From NCBI RefSeq assembly GCF_002077945.1, contig NZ_LVYD01000002.1, positions 248,001 through 312,000 on the forward strand: a DNA stretch of 64,000 nt, given 5' to 3'. The stretch comes from Niastella vici (GTDB lineage Bacteria > Bacteroidota > Bacteroidia > Chitinophagales > Chitinophagaceae). Positions 1 to 8,994 of this stretch are shown here, piece by piece; within the stretch, counting starts at the first letter, position 1; every line of letters starts with the position of its first letter. The notes under the pieces were generated by a model. That model saw only the letters and a program-made list of their open reading frames with translations. It was not told the DNA's origin and did no database searches. A program made the translations under genes and the position numbers.

Positions 1-1645
1 TATTGATCCCGGGTCTTACATTGCTCATGGGTACCACGCTGTTCAGATACTCTTCGATATTCGTATATCCATCCTTGTCTTTATCCTGAGAAGCATCTGC
101 TGCGTTCTTCGGGTTCAACCCATGTTTTATCTCATAATCATCGGGCATGCCATCGTTATCGCTATCCTTATAGGGCGTGCCTTTGTATTCGGGGTAACCG
201 CCTACCTGTATGGGATCGGTGATAATACCCATTTTGTAGGAATCAATAGGCAATTTACGATGTTCAAATTGTTTTGTGGGCAGGGGTACGCCTTCTTTAT
301 AAACGATCTTCCCGGTTCTTACCTGCTCGGCAATACGCGTGTCAACCGCATCGCGTTTGGGTAAAGTAGCGCCGGCATTCTTAACTACATAGCCATAGGC
401 TTCGTTGGCCGATACAATGGTCATTTTGGGCATGGGCAGGGGCTCATTCCATTTGATGAAATCGGTGTATTCGCCGGCAGTATTCTCTTCTTCAACCTGT
501 ACACCACCAGCCCAGTTGTTTTTAGTGATCTCATCGTAGCCTTCCATTACGTTGCCATGTACATAGGCACGGCCATACACTTTGTATTTTAATTTGCTGC
601 GGCCGCTCTCCGGCTTCAGGAAACGGTGGCCTACAGGTGAATTTTTAGGCGTAACCGGCCCCGGCTTATAATAGTTGTTGATGAAATTATACATAGCGCG
701 ATAGTCGCCGCCATCGCTTGAACGGTGCATCCAGTTGAACACTACGTTGTTTACGAAATTGAAGGTACCGTTCCAGCCTACTGAAGGGTTACGGCCGGTA
801 TTGTTCGCCCACATATTGCGCATAAAGGTGCAATTTTCACCACCCAGTGTGCTGCCGAATGAGTGGTTATAGGTATCCAGCGCTTCTGCAAAAATGGAAT
901 TCTGGATGGTGATATTCACCGTTCCCAGTTTTTGCTCAGGAATACCGGTGCTGTCGTTGTACATATGACGGTACATACTCATATTTTCATCGAGGCCCCA
1001 GCTGGCCGATACGTGGTCGATCATGATATTGCCCACGGGGTTGCCACCGATGGCATCATCGCGACGGCCCACATTGGTTTCGCCCCTGCGGAAGCGCATA
1101 TAGCGGATCACTACGTCATGGGTATTGAGCCACACCGACTCCCCGGCGATACACACGCCATCGCCAGGCGCTGTTTGTCCCTCAATGGTGATATAGGGCG
1201 CCCTGATGATAACAGGCGTTTGAAGATGAACGATACCGGCTACGTTAAACACCACAATACGGGCGCCACCGGTTTCGCATGCTTCGCGGAAAGTGCCCGG
1301 ACCTCTGTCTTCCAGACTGGTGACAACAATTACTTTACCACCACGGCCGCCAAAGCTGTAAGCGCCGCCACCTTCTGCACCGGGAAATGCGGGAATAGCT
1401 GCCTGGGGAAGATCGTACGGACGGGCAGCCCAGGGAATATAGGGTTTACCGGCTCTTGCTTCTTTTTCAATAATGGGGAATGCTTTGGCCCATGCTTCAT
1501 CAGAATGTTTGGCTTCTGCTTCCAGTAAAGAATCCGACCACTTCTTCACATCTGCCGGAATGGTAGGATATTGCGCCAGTGCCGGCTGCACCAATCCCAG
1601 TGCTGAAATCAATAATAAGTTGTGAAACGTTTTCATAATCTTCAT
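1..1645 (-). CDS. Secreted pectate lyase (PL1-like), 3' end cut by window edge
   Basis: This is a secreted polysaccharide lyase of the right-handed beta-helix type, expected to cleave polygalacturonate by beta-elimination. The frame is open from an ATG at 1645 (an in-frame ATG at 1636 is equally possible) to base 1, giving 548 residues with no stop. The N-terminus is a signal peptide ending near QPALAQ. After a helical stretch comes AFPGAEGGGAYSFGGRGG, the strand entry typical of Bacteroidota PL1 enzymes, then the repetitive helix with MIDHVSASWGLDEN. Near the truncated end DSDNDGMPDDYE is a thrombospondin-3-like calcium repeat. The same architecture recurs in the plus-strand lyase at 12857. 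It lies downstream of susD but behind a terminator-like hairpin, so it probably has its own promoter. Family assignment is from motif memory; exact substrate is not shown. Confidence 0.85.
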   Translation of the reverse strand, partial: MKIMKTFHNLLLISALGLVQPALAQYPTIPADVKKWSDSLLEAEAKHSDEAWAKAFPIIEKEARAGKPYIPWAARPYDLPQAAIPAFPGAEGGGAYSFGGRGGKVIVVTSLEDRGPGTFREACETGGARIVVFNVAGIVHLQTPVIIRAPYITIEGQTAPGDGVCIAGESVWLNTHDVVIRYMRFRRGETNVGRRDDAIGGNPVGNIMIDHVSASWGLDENMSMYRHMYNDSTGIPEQKLGTVNITIQNSIFAEALDTYNHSFGSTLGGENCTFMRNMWANNTGRNPSVGWNGTFNFVNNVVFNWMHRSSDGGDYRAMYNFINNYYKPGPVTPKNSPVGHRFLKPESGRSKLKYKVYGRAYVHGNVMEGYDEITKNNWAGGVQVEEENTAGEYTDFIKWNEPLPMPKMTIVSANEAYGYVVKNAGATLPKRDAVDTRIAEQVRTGKIVYKEGVPLPTKQFEHRKLPIDSYKMGIITDPIQVGGYPEYKGTPYKDSDNDGMPDDYEIKHGLNPKNAADASQDKDKDGYTNIEEYLNSVVPMSNVRPGIN

Positions 1646-1741
1646 TAACTTTTTTCAAATCATGGTGTGTAAAAGAACCATTACCGGTCGATCTTCTTTC
1701 GGGTCAACAAGGTTTACATCAAGGTAAGGTATCTTAAAAAT

Positions 1742-1768
1742 ACAGGGAGGATAAAATATCCCCCCTGT
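1742..1768 (-). terminator. Hairpin with T-run in the lyase leader
   Basis: Arms 1742-1753 and 1757-1768 pair over 12 positions with one mismatch around a 3-base loop. Read on the minus strand the hairpin is followed by five T residues. It lies about 95 bases before the lyase start codon, so it is either a second terminator behind susD or an attenuator in the lyase leader. No ligand-binding structure is recognised. Confidence 0.45.
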
Positions 1769-2173
1769 GCTTAATTTATTTAAAACTGCTGATCCGTTTT
1801 TTTCGGTTGGTTTTTCAAGGACAGTTCCCGATCAATTAAAAGGGACCAGCGGTTATGAGCCGGGACGATGCAATTACCAGACGTTCAATTAGTATTCGGG
1901 GTTGCACCCAATCAATGAATTAATCACTTTTTATTCATAAATCTAAATATATGTTTAAATGACAATTACCTTATCGTACCATCGTTTCGGCAGCAAATGA
2001 ATACTAACGTCCACTGGCCGGCCTGCAAACATCAAAGCCCATCAAAAGAGAGCACTTACAAACATTTAATTGACCGTGTTGAACTAGTATGTTAAAGAAC
2101 TTGAGATCTAATTTAACAAGTGTAAAATTTATTTCAACAGCTGACATTTAATTTACAAAAAACGGCCGTTAAT

Positions 2174-2203
2174 ATCAGAGGGCATTTTGAAATGCCCTCT
2201 GAT
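2174..2203 (-). terminator. Terminator behind susC-susD
   Basis: A perfect 13-bp stem (2174-2186 with 2191-2203) around the loop TTGA sits 25 bases past the susD stop. Read leftward it is followed within about 12 bases by a T-rich run; T residues also follow on the plus strand, so it could work both ways. Confidence 0.7.
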
Positions 2204-2228
2204 GTTAGTTTTTTATTTAGCGTACTGA

Positions 2229-4193
2229 TCATTGTTTATAGTCGAATGTTCCCATTGCACTATTATAATCCTGCCAACCAATAGTTTGAGTTAACCATGG
2301 GTTATTCGATAAAACGGCAGATGACAATCCCGAAATGTAATAATTCGACCTGAACAGGAAATTCACTGGTGTTGAACCATCCTTATCCCAGGCTGCGTCA
2401 AGCGGCGTCATTACAAATTTATTCTGATATAATGTTTTCAGCGATGCTATTTGTGTATTGAAATCTGATGCATCCGGATCAATAGAAATAGCCCTGTCTG
2501 CAGCAGTTAACGGATCAGCGCCATAAGTTTTCGACTGCCAGTAATATCCCTGACGGCTTGTGCCGTTGAGAATGGGTATTCCCAACCTGGCATTCGTATT
2601 GTCTCCTATAGACGCATCGTCGTCGTATAACATCCAGCGCTGAAGGTCCCAGAAGCGTTTGCCTTCATACGCCAGCTCCACACGGCGCTCGTACAGGCAG
2701 GCTTCCAAAGCAGCATACCTGCTAGAAAGCGTTCCAATACCATAGTTATTCGCAGATGGAATACCTACCCGACTACGTATTTTGCCGAGATAAGTGATAC
2801 AATTACCGATATCGCCTTTAGCGGCATAACACTCCGCTATATTCAATAATAATTCACCATAGCGATAATCGAAGATATCTGTGCCGGAATAAACAAAAGT
2901 TGTGCTATCTGCGGCAGGATTAGACATTTTGCGAACCAGGGCCGGACTGCTTGTCTGGTTATTCGCATAGTAAGTAACAGTACCGGTTGCACTGGCTCTC
3001 CATCTGTACAGCCAGGTGACTTTATTTTTGTTGTTGGTATAAGCCCATTTGCTTCCTGAGAAGGCAAACGTGCGATAGAAGCGGGGGTCCCGGCCTTCAA
3101 AAAAGAAAGTATCGTTATAATTGGTTCCTATTACAGGGCGGCTTCCATCCTTCATCGGAAACAGATCAAGCATAGCTTTCGGCACAGAAATGCCACCACC
3201 GCCGTTTTGATCTTTCGGCCTGATTGAACTTTCCCAGCCATTATTAGTGGCGGTTGAAGAATTCGTACTGGAAAGAAGGATCAAAAAGATGGCCTCTCCA
3301 TTAAACGAGTTGTCATTTTTAAACGTTACTTCGGCCCAGTCTTTTGCAGAATTGATAGAGGCGCCATAACCAGCGGCTGTTAATGCGGTTTCGGCGGCGA
3401 TACCGGCATCGAGGGCTTTTTGCCAGTGTTGGTCGCCTGCATTATCCCAGTTAGCGTTAAACAGGGGGCTTGCAGCGGTCAGCAACACCCGGCTTTTCAT
3501 AGCCAGGGCGGCGGCGGCCGTAAACCTGCCATAATCTGTAGATGAAGTAGTCCATTTCATGGGTAATAAGGCCGCAGCCGAATCAAGGTCCGTTATGATC
3601 TGGTCAAAAACCTCGGAAGATTTGGCACGTGGTACTTTAATGCTTTCATCTGTTGAACTGGCATTTTGCACCGTTGTAACGATGGGAACGCCACCATAAA
3701 TGCGAACCAGGTCAAAGTATTGAAAAGCCCGGAACATATACATTTGTCCTTTTGCTGTTTTACGAAAATCTTCAGAAAGCACCTTCCCGATCCCGTCAAT
3801 TTTCTCCAATAAAAAATTCGCAAGCCGTATCCGCGTATAGGCGTTGTTATTAACACTGCCCGATAGCACCGCGCCATAATACCCATCAGCCTGTGAAGCC
3901 TGCACCAGTAATTTATTGGGGTTAGTGTAATCTTTTACGGTTCCTCCAATTTCCTCAGTAAGATTTCTCCTGGTATCATCATACGAACCTACCACCGTCA
4001 GCGTAGGATTTTTATAATTTACAAAATAATAATTGTAAAGCCTGTCGATATACCAACCGGTTTGCACCTCGTTGGTAAAAATGTTTTCATCGTATTTGTC
4101 ATAGCTCTTCATTTCTTCCAAAAACTTCTTATTGCAACCCGACGCCGCCACAACAACAACGAAAAACAAGAGATATGCTATTCTATTTTTCAT
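2229..4193 (-). CDS. SusD/RagB-family surface glycan-binding lipoprotein
   Basis: This is the lipoprotein that caps the SusC channel and captures oligosaccharides at the cell surface. The chosen start gives MKNRIAYLLFF and a lipobox ending ASGC, so Cys is acylated and the protein is exported; an upstream in-frame ATG at 4217 would put a polar extension before the signal peptide and is less likely. The 654 residues match the usual SusD length, somewhat on the long side. The N-terminal TPR-like half contains AKGQMYMFRAFQYFDLVRIYGG, the typical SusD helix signature (split here: AKGQMYMFRAF, QYFDLVRIYGG), and the C-terminal half has ELAYEGKRFWDLQRW, also hallmark. It follows susC by 34 bases and is surely cotranscribed. 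The ligand cannot be read from sequence; the neighbouring lyases and galactosidases suggest a pectic glycan. Confidence 0.93.
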   Translation of the reverse strand: MKNRIAYLLFFVVVVAASGCNKKFLEEMKSYDKYDENIFTNEVQTGWYIDRLYNYYFVNYKNPTLTVVGSYDDTRRNLTEEIGGTVKDYTNPNKLLVQASQADGYYGAVLSGSVNNNAYTRIRLANFLLEKIDGIGKVLSEDFRKTAKGQMYMFRAFQYFDLVRIYGGVPIVTTVQNASSTDESIKVPRAKSSEVFDQIITDLDSAAALLPMKWTTSSTDYGRFTAAAALAMKSRVLLTAASPLFNANWDNAGDQHWQKALDAGIAAETALTAAGYGASINSAKDWAEVTFKNDNSFNGEAIFLILLSSTNSSTATNNGWESSIRPKDQNGGGGISVPKAMLDLFPMKDGSRPVIGTNYNDTFFFEGRDPRFYRTFAFSGSKWAYTNNKNKVTWLYRWRASATGTVTYYANNQTSSPALVRKMSNPAADSTTFVYSGTDIFDYRYGELLLNIAECYAAKGDIGNCITYLGKIRSRVGIPSANNYGIGTLSSRYAALEACLYERRVELAYEGKRFWDLQRWMLYDDDASIGDNTNARLGIPILNGTSRQGYYWQSKTYGADPLTAADRAISIDPDASDFNTQIASLKTLYQNKFVMTPLDAAWDKDGSTPVNFLFRSNYYISGLSSAVLSNNPWLTQTIGWQDYNSAMGTFDYKQ

Positions 4194-4227
4194 ATTGACA
4201 ATATAATCAGTTAACAATTTTGGTACA

Positions 4228-7200
4228 TTAGAACCCTAAGTTTACGCCCATCGCCCAGGTCCTCAATGTTGGGTAATTCACATTTGGCGCATCATACATA
4301 TTGCGGTAATGGTTTGGATAAGGATTATAGAAATCCCACAAATTGTTACCGCTCAGGTATACCCGGGCGTTATCCAAACGGGCTTTTCTAACGAGCGTTC
4401 TAGGCAATGTATAGCCAACACTCAGCGAACGCACATACATGCGGAAGTTAGATACCTTAAAGAATTTAGCGTTAGAATTGGTTCCGTTGAACGCATCATA
4501 ATATGCCAGATTCGGGTATTTACCATTTGGATTATCTGTTGAATCATACATATCATTCAAATAAACCGGCTGCGCCCACAGGCTGGCTGTGCTGCTGGTA
4601 CCCTGTTTTATTAAATCGATCGTGTTATATCCTCCCCAGCTGGTAACAATCTGCGCAAATAATGATATTCCCGCATAAGAAACACTCAGGTTGGTATTGA
4701 TACCATACGTCTTACTATTCTTTTTCAACACAACAAAATCCTGATCTTTCTCTATGTCCCCGTTCGGGCCGGCATATGTCTTGTCAGTTGAATTAAGCGC
4801 ACCGCCTACATCTTCATAGGCAATCATGCCCTTTTTCATCCCTGCCTTGGTTATAATGCCCATGTACTGTGGCGCAGCTCCGGTAACACCCGATTTGTTT
4901 GCATTATCAGTGAGGTATTGCCAGTAATTATCGACGTCTGCATCAGTACGCAAGATACCGTCGCCGCCAGAGGTCTCGTTCCAGGTCCTGAAGCCATAAA
5001 CAGCCGGGAAACCGGAATTACCCGCCGCTCTCCTTGTGTTCATTTTGGATGGATAGTCGAATGGTTGATCCAGGTATTTGGTGGTTTTATTGTCGCCGAT
5101 ACCAAAGTTCATGCCTATTGAATAGTCAACCTTTCTGCCGATCTTGTCTTTCCAAGTAGCTGAAATTTCAGTACCCCAGGCTTTTATTCCTGAAAAGTTT
5201 TCCTCTGCATAACCGCCACCCACTGAAATTGGTACGCCAATCGCTCCCGCCATAACTGTCAACACATCTGAATAAGTATAAAAGTACTGGTCAAGGTTTA
5301 CTGTGAGCCGGTTTTTCAGCACACTGAAATCAAGACCGAAGTTGCGCTGAAAGTTTTTGTCCCATTGAATATCTCTGTTAGGTGAAACTTCCGGTGTAAT
5401 GCCGGTTGTAATGGCGCCACCGTTGCTTCCAAAGCCCATTCCTGCACCGGTTTCTGCTTTATACAACTGCATCCATTTCCATGCCTTTACGTTATTGTTA
5501 CCTAATTTACCAACTGAAGCACGGAGCTTCAGGAAATCGACCCAGGGTACACTTCTTCTGAAAAAGTCTTCATCACTCATAACCCAGCCTGCCGATAAAC
5601 TCGGGAAAAAGCCCCAATAATGTTCGGGCGCAAAAACTGAGGATGCATCTGAACGGAAAAGTAACTGAAGCATGTATTTGCTCCTGAAATTATAGCTGAT
5701 ACGGCCTAAATAAGAAAGCGTTCCACCCACCAGTTTAGAAGTATAGCTGTTACCGGTATTTAATGTACCGGCAGAAACCGAAGTACCGTTGTACGCACCA
5801 AGAACAGGCTGGTCATAGATCTGGTATCTGTAATCATAGGTATTTTTTTCCCGCTCACCTGAAACTACCGCCGAAATGTTATGGTCGCCAAAAGAGCGAT
5901 CATAGTTCAGAAAAAAGTTTATTTGTTCGGTGGTTCCGGTACTGTTACCATAAGTAACACGGGTGTTCGACTTATTGACTACAGGGTTGTCCCATACTGC
6001 TGAATCATATAAGTGATGTTCGGCCTTATTTCCCGAGCCATTCCTCGACAAGGTAACCGGCATCAGGTCCTGTTCGGTAGTACTGGTAGTAGATTGTATG
6101 GCATAATTCATTTTCACAGAAAGGCCTTTGATAAAGGGCATTTCGTATAGCAGTGAAAAATTAGCATTATAGCCAAACGTCTTATTGGTTGTTTTAGACC
6201 CGTTGTTCAACAGGGCATAATAGTTCGTATTGGAAAGCGAGTTATTACCACTTACGTTCCCTAATTTATTGGGTCCCATGGCAGGAGAAACATACCTGTC
6301 GACCCCGTTAATATTGTAGATCCACGGTATGTATTTGGGCATATGGAGAATTTGGGAATAATCCGATTGCTCACTACCGTTCGATCCGTAGCTACCGTCG
6401 CTGATGCCAATTTTTGTAAATGATTGTTCCAGATCAGAGTTGTTTGCGGCAATGGTAGCCGACAATTTCAAACCGTTCGTCACAGTTACATCTGTTCCGG
6501 CCCTGAATGAATATTTATTATAATCCTGCGTTCCCAAATTAGGTCCCTGCGTGTAGTAAGATCCGCCGGTGAAAAATGTGGCTTTGTCAGATCCGCCGCT
6601 AACAGTCAGCGAATGTTGCATCGAATTCGCCCGTTTCCAGTCGTTCCTCAACCAGTCATAGTTCAACGATTTCATGCGCTCCAGTTCCGCAGGGCTGAAA
6701 AAAAAGTCATTAGACGTCCAGCCACTTGCCCGGCCAAAACGATTGGCATATATACCATAATCATAGGCATTCATCACTTTACCATGGCTTACCGCATCAT
6801 TGGTCTCAAATTTACCAGCGTAATTGATCTTTGGCGCACCACTCTTTCCCCGCTTTGTTTTTATAACAATAGCTCCCTGCGAAGCCCGGGAACCATAAAT
6901 GGCAGCAGCCGCATCACGCAGTACGGTAATGCTTTCTATCTCAGAAAGGTCCATCAGGTTTAAACGGTCCATCGAAGACCATCCTGTTGAGGGATCGCTC
7001 TGTATCACATCATCTATTACGATCAGGGGTATATTATTACCGTTGTCTTTACCCCAGTTGAATTGCTGGCGAATGCTTAATTGGGGCAAATTTCCGGGAC
7101 GTTGGCTCCCGCCTGTTACGCTTAGCCCTGGTACCTGGCCTCTCAACGCTTCTGTAACAGTGGCCACCGGCATATCTGAAAGCTTACTCAGATTGACGTT

Positions 7201-7578
7201 AACCACAGACCCGGTAACAGTTTTCTGTCTTTGCGTACCATAACCAATTACAATAAACTCATCTAACTGGTTGTCGCCTTTTGCGAGGGATGTACTGATA
7301 GTGGAATTGCTCCCTACCTTAATTTCTTTGGTGGCAAATCCAACATATGTAAACACCAATGTTTGCTCAGGCATGGCCTGTAACTTATATTTTCCATTTG
7401 CATCAGTAATAACATTACCACTGACGCCTTTAACGGAAACAGTTACCCCCACCATTGGCTTGCCATCAGGGTCGGTAATTTGCCCCGTTATGTCGCGTAC
7501 CTGGGCAAAGGCACCCGCTGTTATCATCAACAGCAGGAGAAAGGATAATGAATTTTTTTTGAATTGTTGCAGATTCAT
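4228..7578 (-). CDS. SusC/RagA-family TonB-dependent outer-membrane transporter
   Basis: This is the outer-membrane channel that imports glycan fragments with energy from TonB. It has 1116 residues, normal for SusC. In order: a signal peptide ending ITAGAFAQ, a carboxypeptidase-regulatory-like beta domain (about 28-100, with GQITDPDGKPMVGVTVSVKG), a TonB-box-like segment DEFIVIGYGTQRQKTVTGSV at about 105, the plug with EALRGQVPGLSV and RDAAAAIYGSRASQGAIVI, and a 22-strand barrel ending in the terminal Phe of GVNLGF. It is paired with the downstream susD. It heads a unit whose left neighbours are a pectate lyase and whose right neighbours are GH2 and propeller glycosidases. Confidence 0.95.
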   Translation of the reverse strand: MNLQQFKKNSLSFLLLLMITAGAFAQVRDITGQITDPDGKPMVGVTVSVKGVSGNVITDANGKYKLQAMPEQTLVFTYVGFATKEIKVGSNSTISTSLAKGDNQLDEFIVIGYGTQRQKTVTGSVVNVNLSKLSDMPVATVTEALRGQVPGLSVTGGSQRPGNLPQLSIRQQFNWGKDNGNNIPLIVIDDVIQSDPSTGWSSMDRLNLMDLSEIESITVLRDAAAAIYGSRASQGAIVIKTKRGKSGAPKINYAGKFETNDAVSHGKVMNAYDYGIYANRFGRASGWTSNDFFFSPAELERMKSLNYDWLRNDWKRANSMQHSLTVSGGSDKATFFTGGSYYTQGPNLGTQDYNKYSFRAGTDVTVTNGLKLSATIAANNSDLEQSFTKIGISDGSYGSNGSEQSDYSQILHMPKYIPWIYNINGVDRYVSPAMGPNKLGNVSGNNSLSNTNYYALLNNGSKTTNKTFGYNANFSLLYEMPFIKGLSVKMNYAIQSTTSTTEQDLMPVTLSRNGSGNKAEHHLYDSAVWDNPVVNKSNTRVTYGNSTGTTEQINFFLNYDRSFGDHNISAVVSGEREKNTYDYRYQIYDQPVLGAYNGTSVSAGTLNTGNSYTSKLVGGTLSYLGRISYNFRSKYMLQLLFRSDASSVFAPEHYWGFFPSLSAGWVMSDEDFFRRSVPWVDFLKLRASVGKLGNNNVKAWKWMQLYKAETGAGMGFGSNGGAITTGITPEVSPNRDIQWDKNFQRNFGLDFSVLKNRLTVNLDQYFYTYSDVLTVMAGAIGVPISVGGGYAEENFSGIKAWGTEISATWKDKIGRKVDYSIGMNFGIGDNKTTKYLDQPFDYPSKMNTRRAAGNSGFPAVYGFRTWNETSGGDGILRTDADVDNYWQYLTDNANKSGVTGAAPQYMGIITKAGMKKGMIAYEDVGGALNSTDKTYAGPNGDIEKDQDFVVLKKNSKTYGINTNLSVSYAGISLFAQIVTSWGGYNTIDLIKQGTSSTASLWAQPVYLNDMYDSTDNPNGKYPNLAYYDAFNGTNSNAKFFKVSNFRMYVRSLSVGYTLPRTLVRKARLDNARVYLSGNNLWDFYNPYPNHYRNMYDAPNVNYPTLRTWAMGVNLGF

Positions 7579-7745
7579 ACAGCATTAGTTTTTAGGACTG
7601 ATAAAACTTTTTAGCAATCTTTTTAATGATGACCAGTTTTAGTGTTGAGGAGTATAGCATACAATATTAAGTGCGATACATTGTGTTATTAATACGAATC
7701 AGGCGATCTATGTGTCAGTATTGATTACTACTTATTGTTTGATAA

Positions 7746-8456
7746 TTATTTACTTTGTTTGGCAGCGGCCTCCTTTCTTTCCCGGATCCGTTGCTGCCAG
7801 TCGGCTTCCGCTTTCTTCATGTCGATTCCCGCTTTTGATAAATAATTATTGATACGGCCTTTGTATTTACCAAACCAGGCATGCTTTTTTTCAGCCGATT
7901 CGGCATCCATCGCATGCTCGCGCGCTTCGGTTAACCAGGCCAGTATTTGCGTTTTCTGTTCTTCGGTCAATGTTGGCAACATATCCTGATAAGCAGTGTA
8001 TGTAACGTTCAACACATTAAACGTCATTCCATTTTTTATTTCATCAACCTGTTGCGGGGTGCAAAGTGCGTTTAGTTTTGCCAGGAAAGCAGTATGTAAT
8101 TGCGCCAGTTGCTGATCGGCGTCTGTTTCCAGTTTTTGAATGGCCGCTTTATCATCAGCAGTTAATTCTGTGCCTTTTGCTTTTATATTTTTTATCTGTG
8201 CATTACGGCCATCATGTATGCGGCCCAGCTGCATATACTGGTCTGCAACAATGGCCTGCACCTTTTTGTTAAAGACAGTATCAGTAGTATGTAACGCTGC
8301 AACGATCTTTGCTGCTCTTTTTGCAATTACTTCGTTATACGATTCTGTTGTGGCAGTGGCAGGTGCTGTTTGGGCAAACACCAGGGTTACCGACAATAAC
8401 ATCATTAATAAGGTAAGCGCCAATAACATTAAATACAAACCACCGGTACGTTTCAT
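7746..8456 (-). CDS. Exported DUF3826-like protein
   Basis: A 236-residue exported protein. The start at 8456 puts the hydrophobic signal MLLALTLLMMLLSVTLVFAQ near the N-terminus; an upstream ATG at 8489 adds eleven residues without purpose. The mature part is almost entirely helical and charged (for example TTDTVFNKKVQAIVADQYMQ, LTEEQKTQILAWLTEAREHA), ending with a basic helix WQQRIRERKEAAAKQSK. This pattern fits what I remember of the DUF3826 family, which turns up in Bacteroidota pectin loci, but the assignment is from memory. No catalytic motif is visible. A periplasmic helper or sensor role for the utilization locus is a guess from position, upstream of susC and in the same direction. 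Confidence 0.65.
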   Translation of the reverse strand: MKRTGGLYLMLLALTLLMMLLSVTLVFAQTAPATATTESYNEVIAKRAAKIVAALHTTDTVFNKKVQAIVADQYMQLGRIHDGRNAQIKNIKAKGTELTADDKAAIQKLETDADQQLAQLHTAFLAKLNALCTPQQVDEIKNGMTFNVLNVTYTAYQDMLPTLTEEQKTQILAWLTEAREHAMDAESAEKKHAWFGKYKGRINNYLSKAGIDMKKAEADWQQRIRERKEAAAKQSK

Positions 8457-8994
8457 AGAAGATATATTATATAATGAACTAACGGTCATGGCTTATCCAT
8501 TCAGTGATCGGTAGCCAATTACTGTATTAAATACTTTATTCCAGTCTTTTGTTTTAATGCGCGTGAACAACAAAACCTGTATATCCTGAACGGGTTGCTG
8601 TCCAATGGATTTGGTTTAAAAACCAGTAAAATTCATAGCGTGGGTACTTAGCCAGTCTTGTTGATTAGTGTGGATTGCGCCAGGAGAGTTTTTTGTTTGT
8701 CCGGATATTTCGCCTGATATTTCTGCCCGAGAAGGCGATATCATTCATTGCGAATAAGGAAGACCGGGCAAGCAAAAACGCTTCATATGCTCAATCGTTT
8801 AAAATTCCTCAGAATACAATGGATCATCAGGGATCACTTAACCATTTTTTTCAGAAACATTGTTATCTGTTCGTTATTCATTTACCGTAATAAAGGTACA
8901 TGTGACCCTATCTGTAAACAATGTAAGGTTTCACTAAAATGATGGAATATTTTACTATTTTTCTTTTATCACACCCTAATTAAAATCAATCAAT
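8457..8994. other. Intergenic region upstream of the DUF3826-like gene
   Basis: About 540 bp without a supported gene. Two short overlapping plus-strand frames (8675-8942) have no homology that I recognise and no upstream signals. The stretch probably holds the promoter of the minus-strand DUF3826-like gene and the 3' untranslated end of the GH2 gene; I see no strong hairpin. Confidence 0.5.

Larger units (their letters stand above)
1646..2228. other. Intergenic region between susD and pectate lyase
   Basis: This 583-bp AT-rich gap holds no convincing reading frame. It contains two hairpins described separately: one just behind susD (2174-2203) and one ahead of the lyase gene (1742-1768). 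A minus-strand promoter for the lyase would have to lie between them, but I could not point to a clear -33/-7 pair. Confidence 0.6.

Noticed and set aside
863-1528. 221-codon plus-strand frame in the left pectate lyase
   Set aside because: It is antisense to a clearly coding frame and has no protein-like features of its own.
8675-8942. Two overlapping short plus-strand frames
   Set aside because: They overlap in different frames, neither resembles a protein family, and codon choice looks like spacer DNA.
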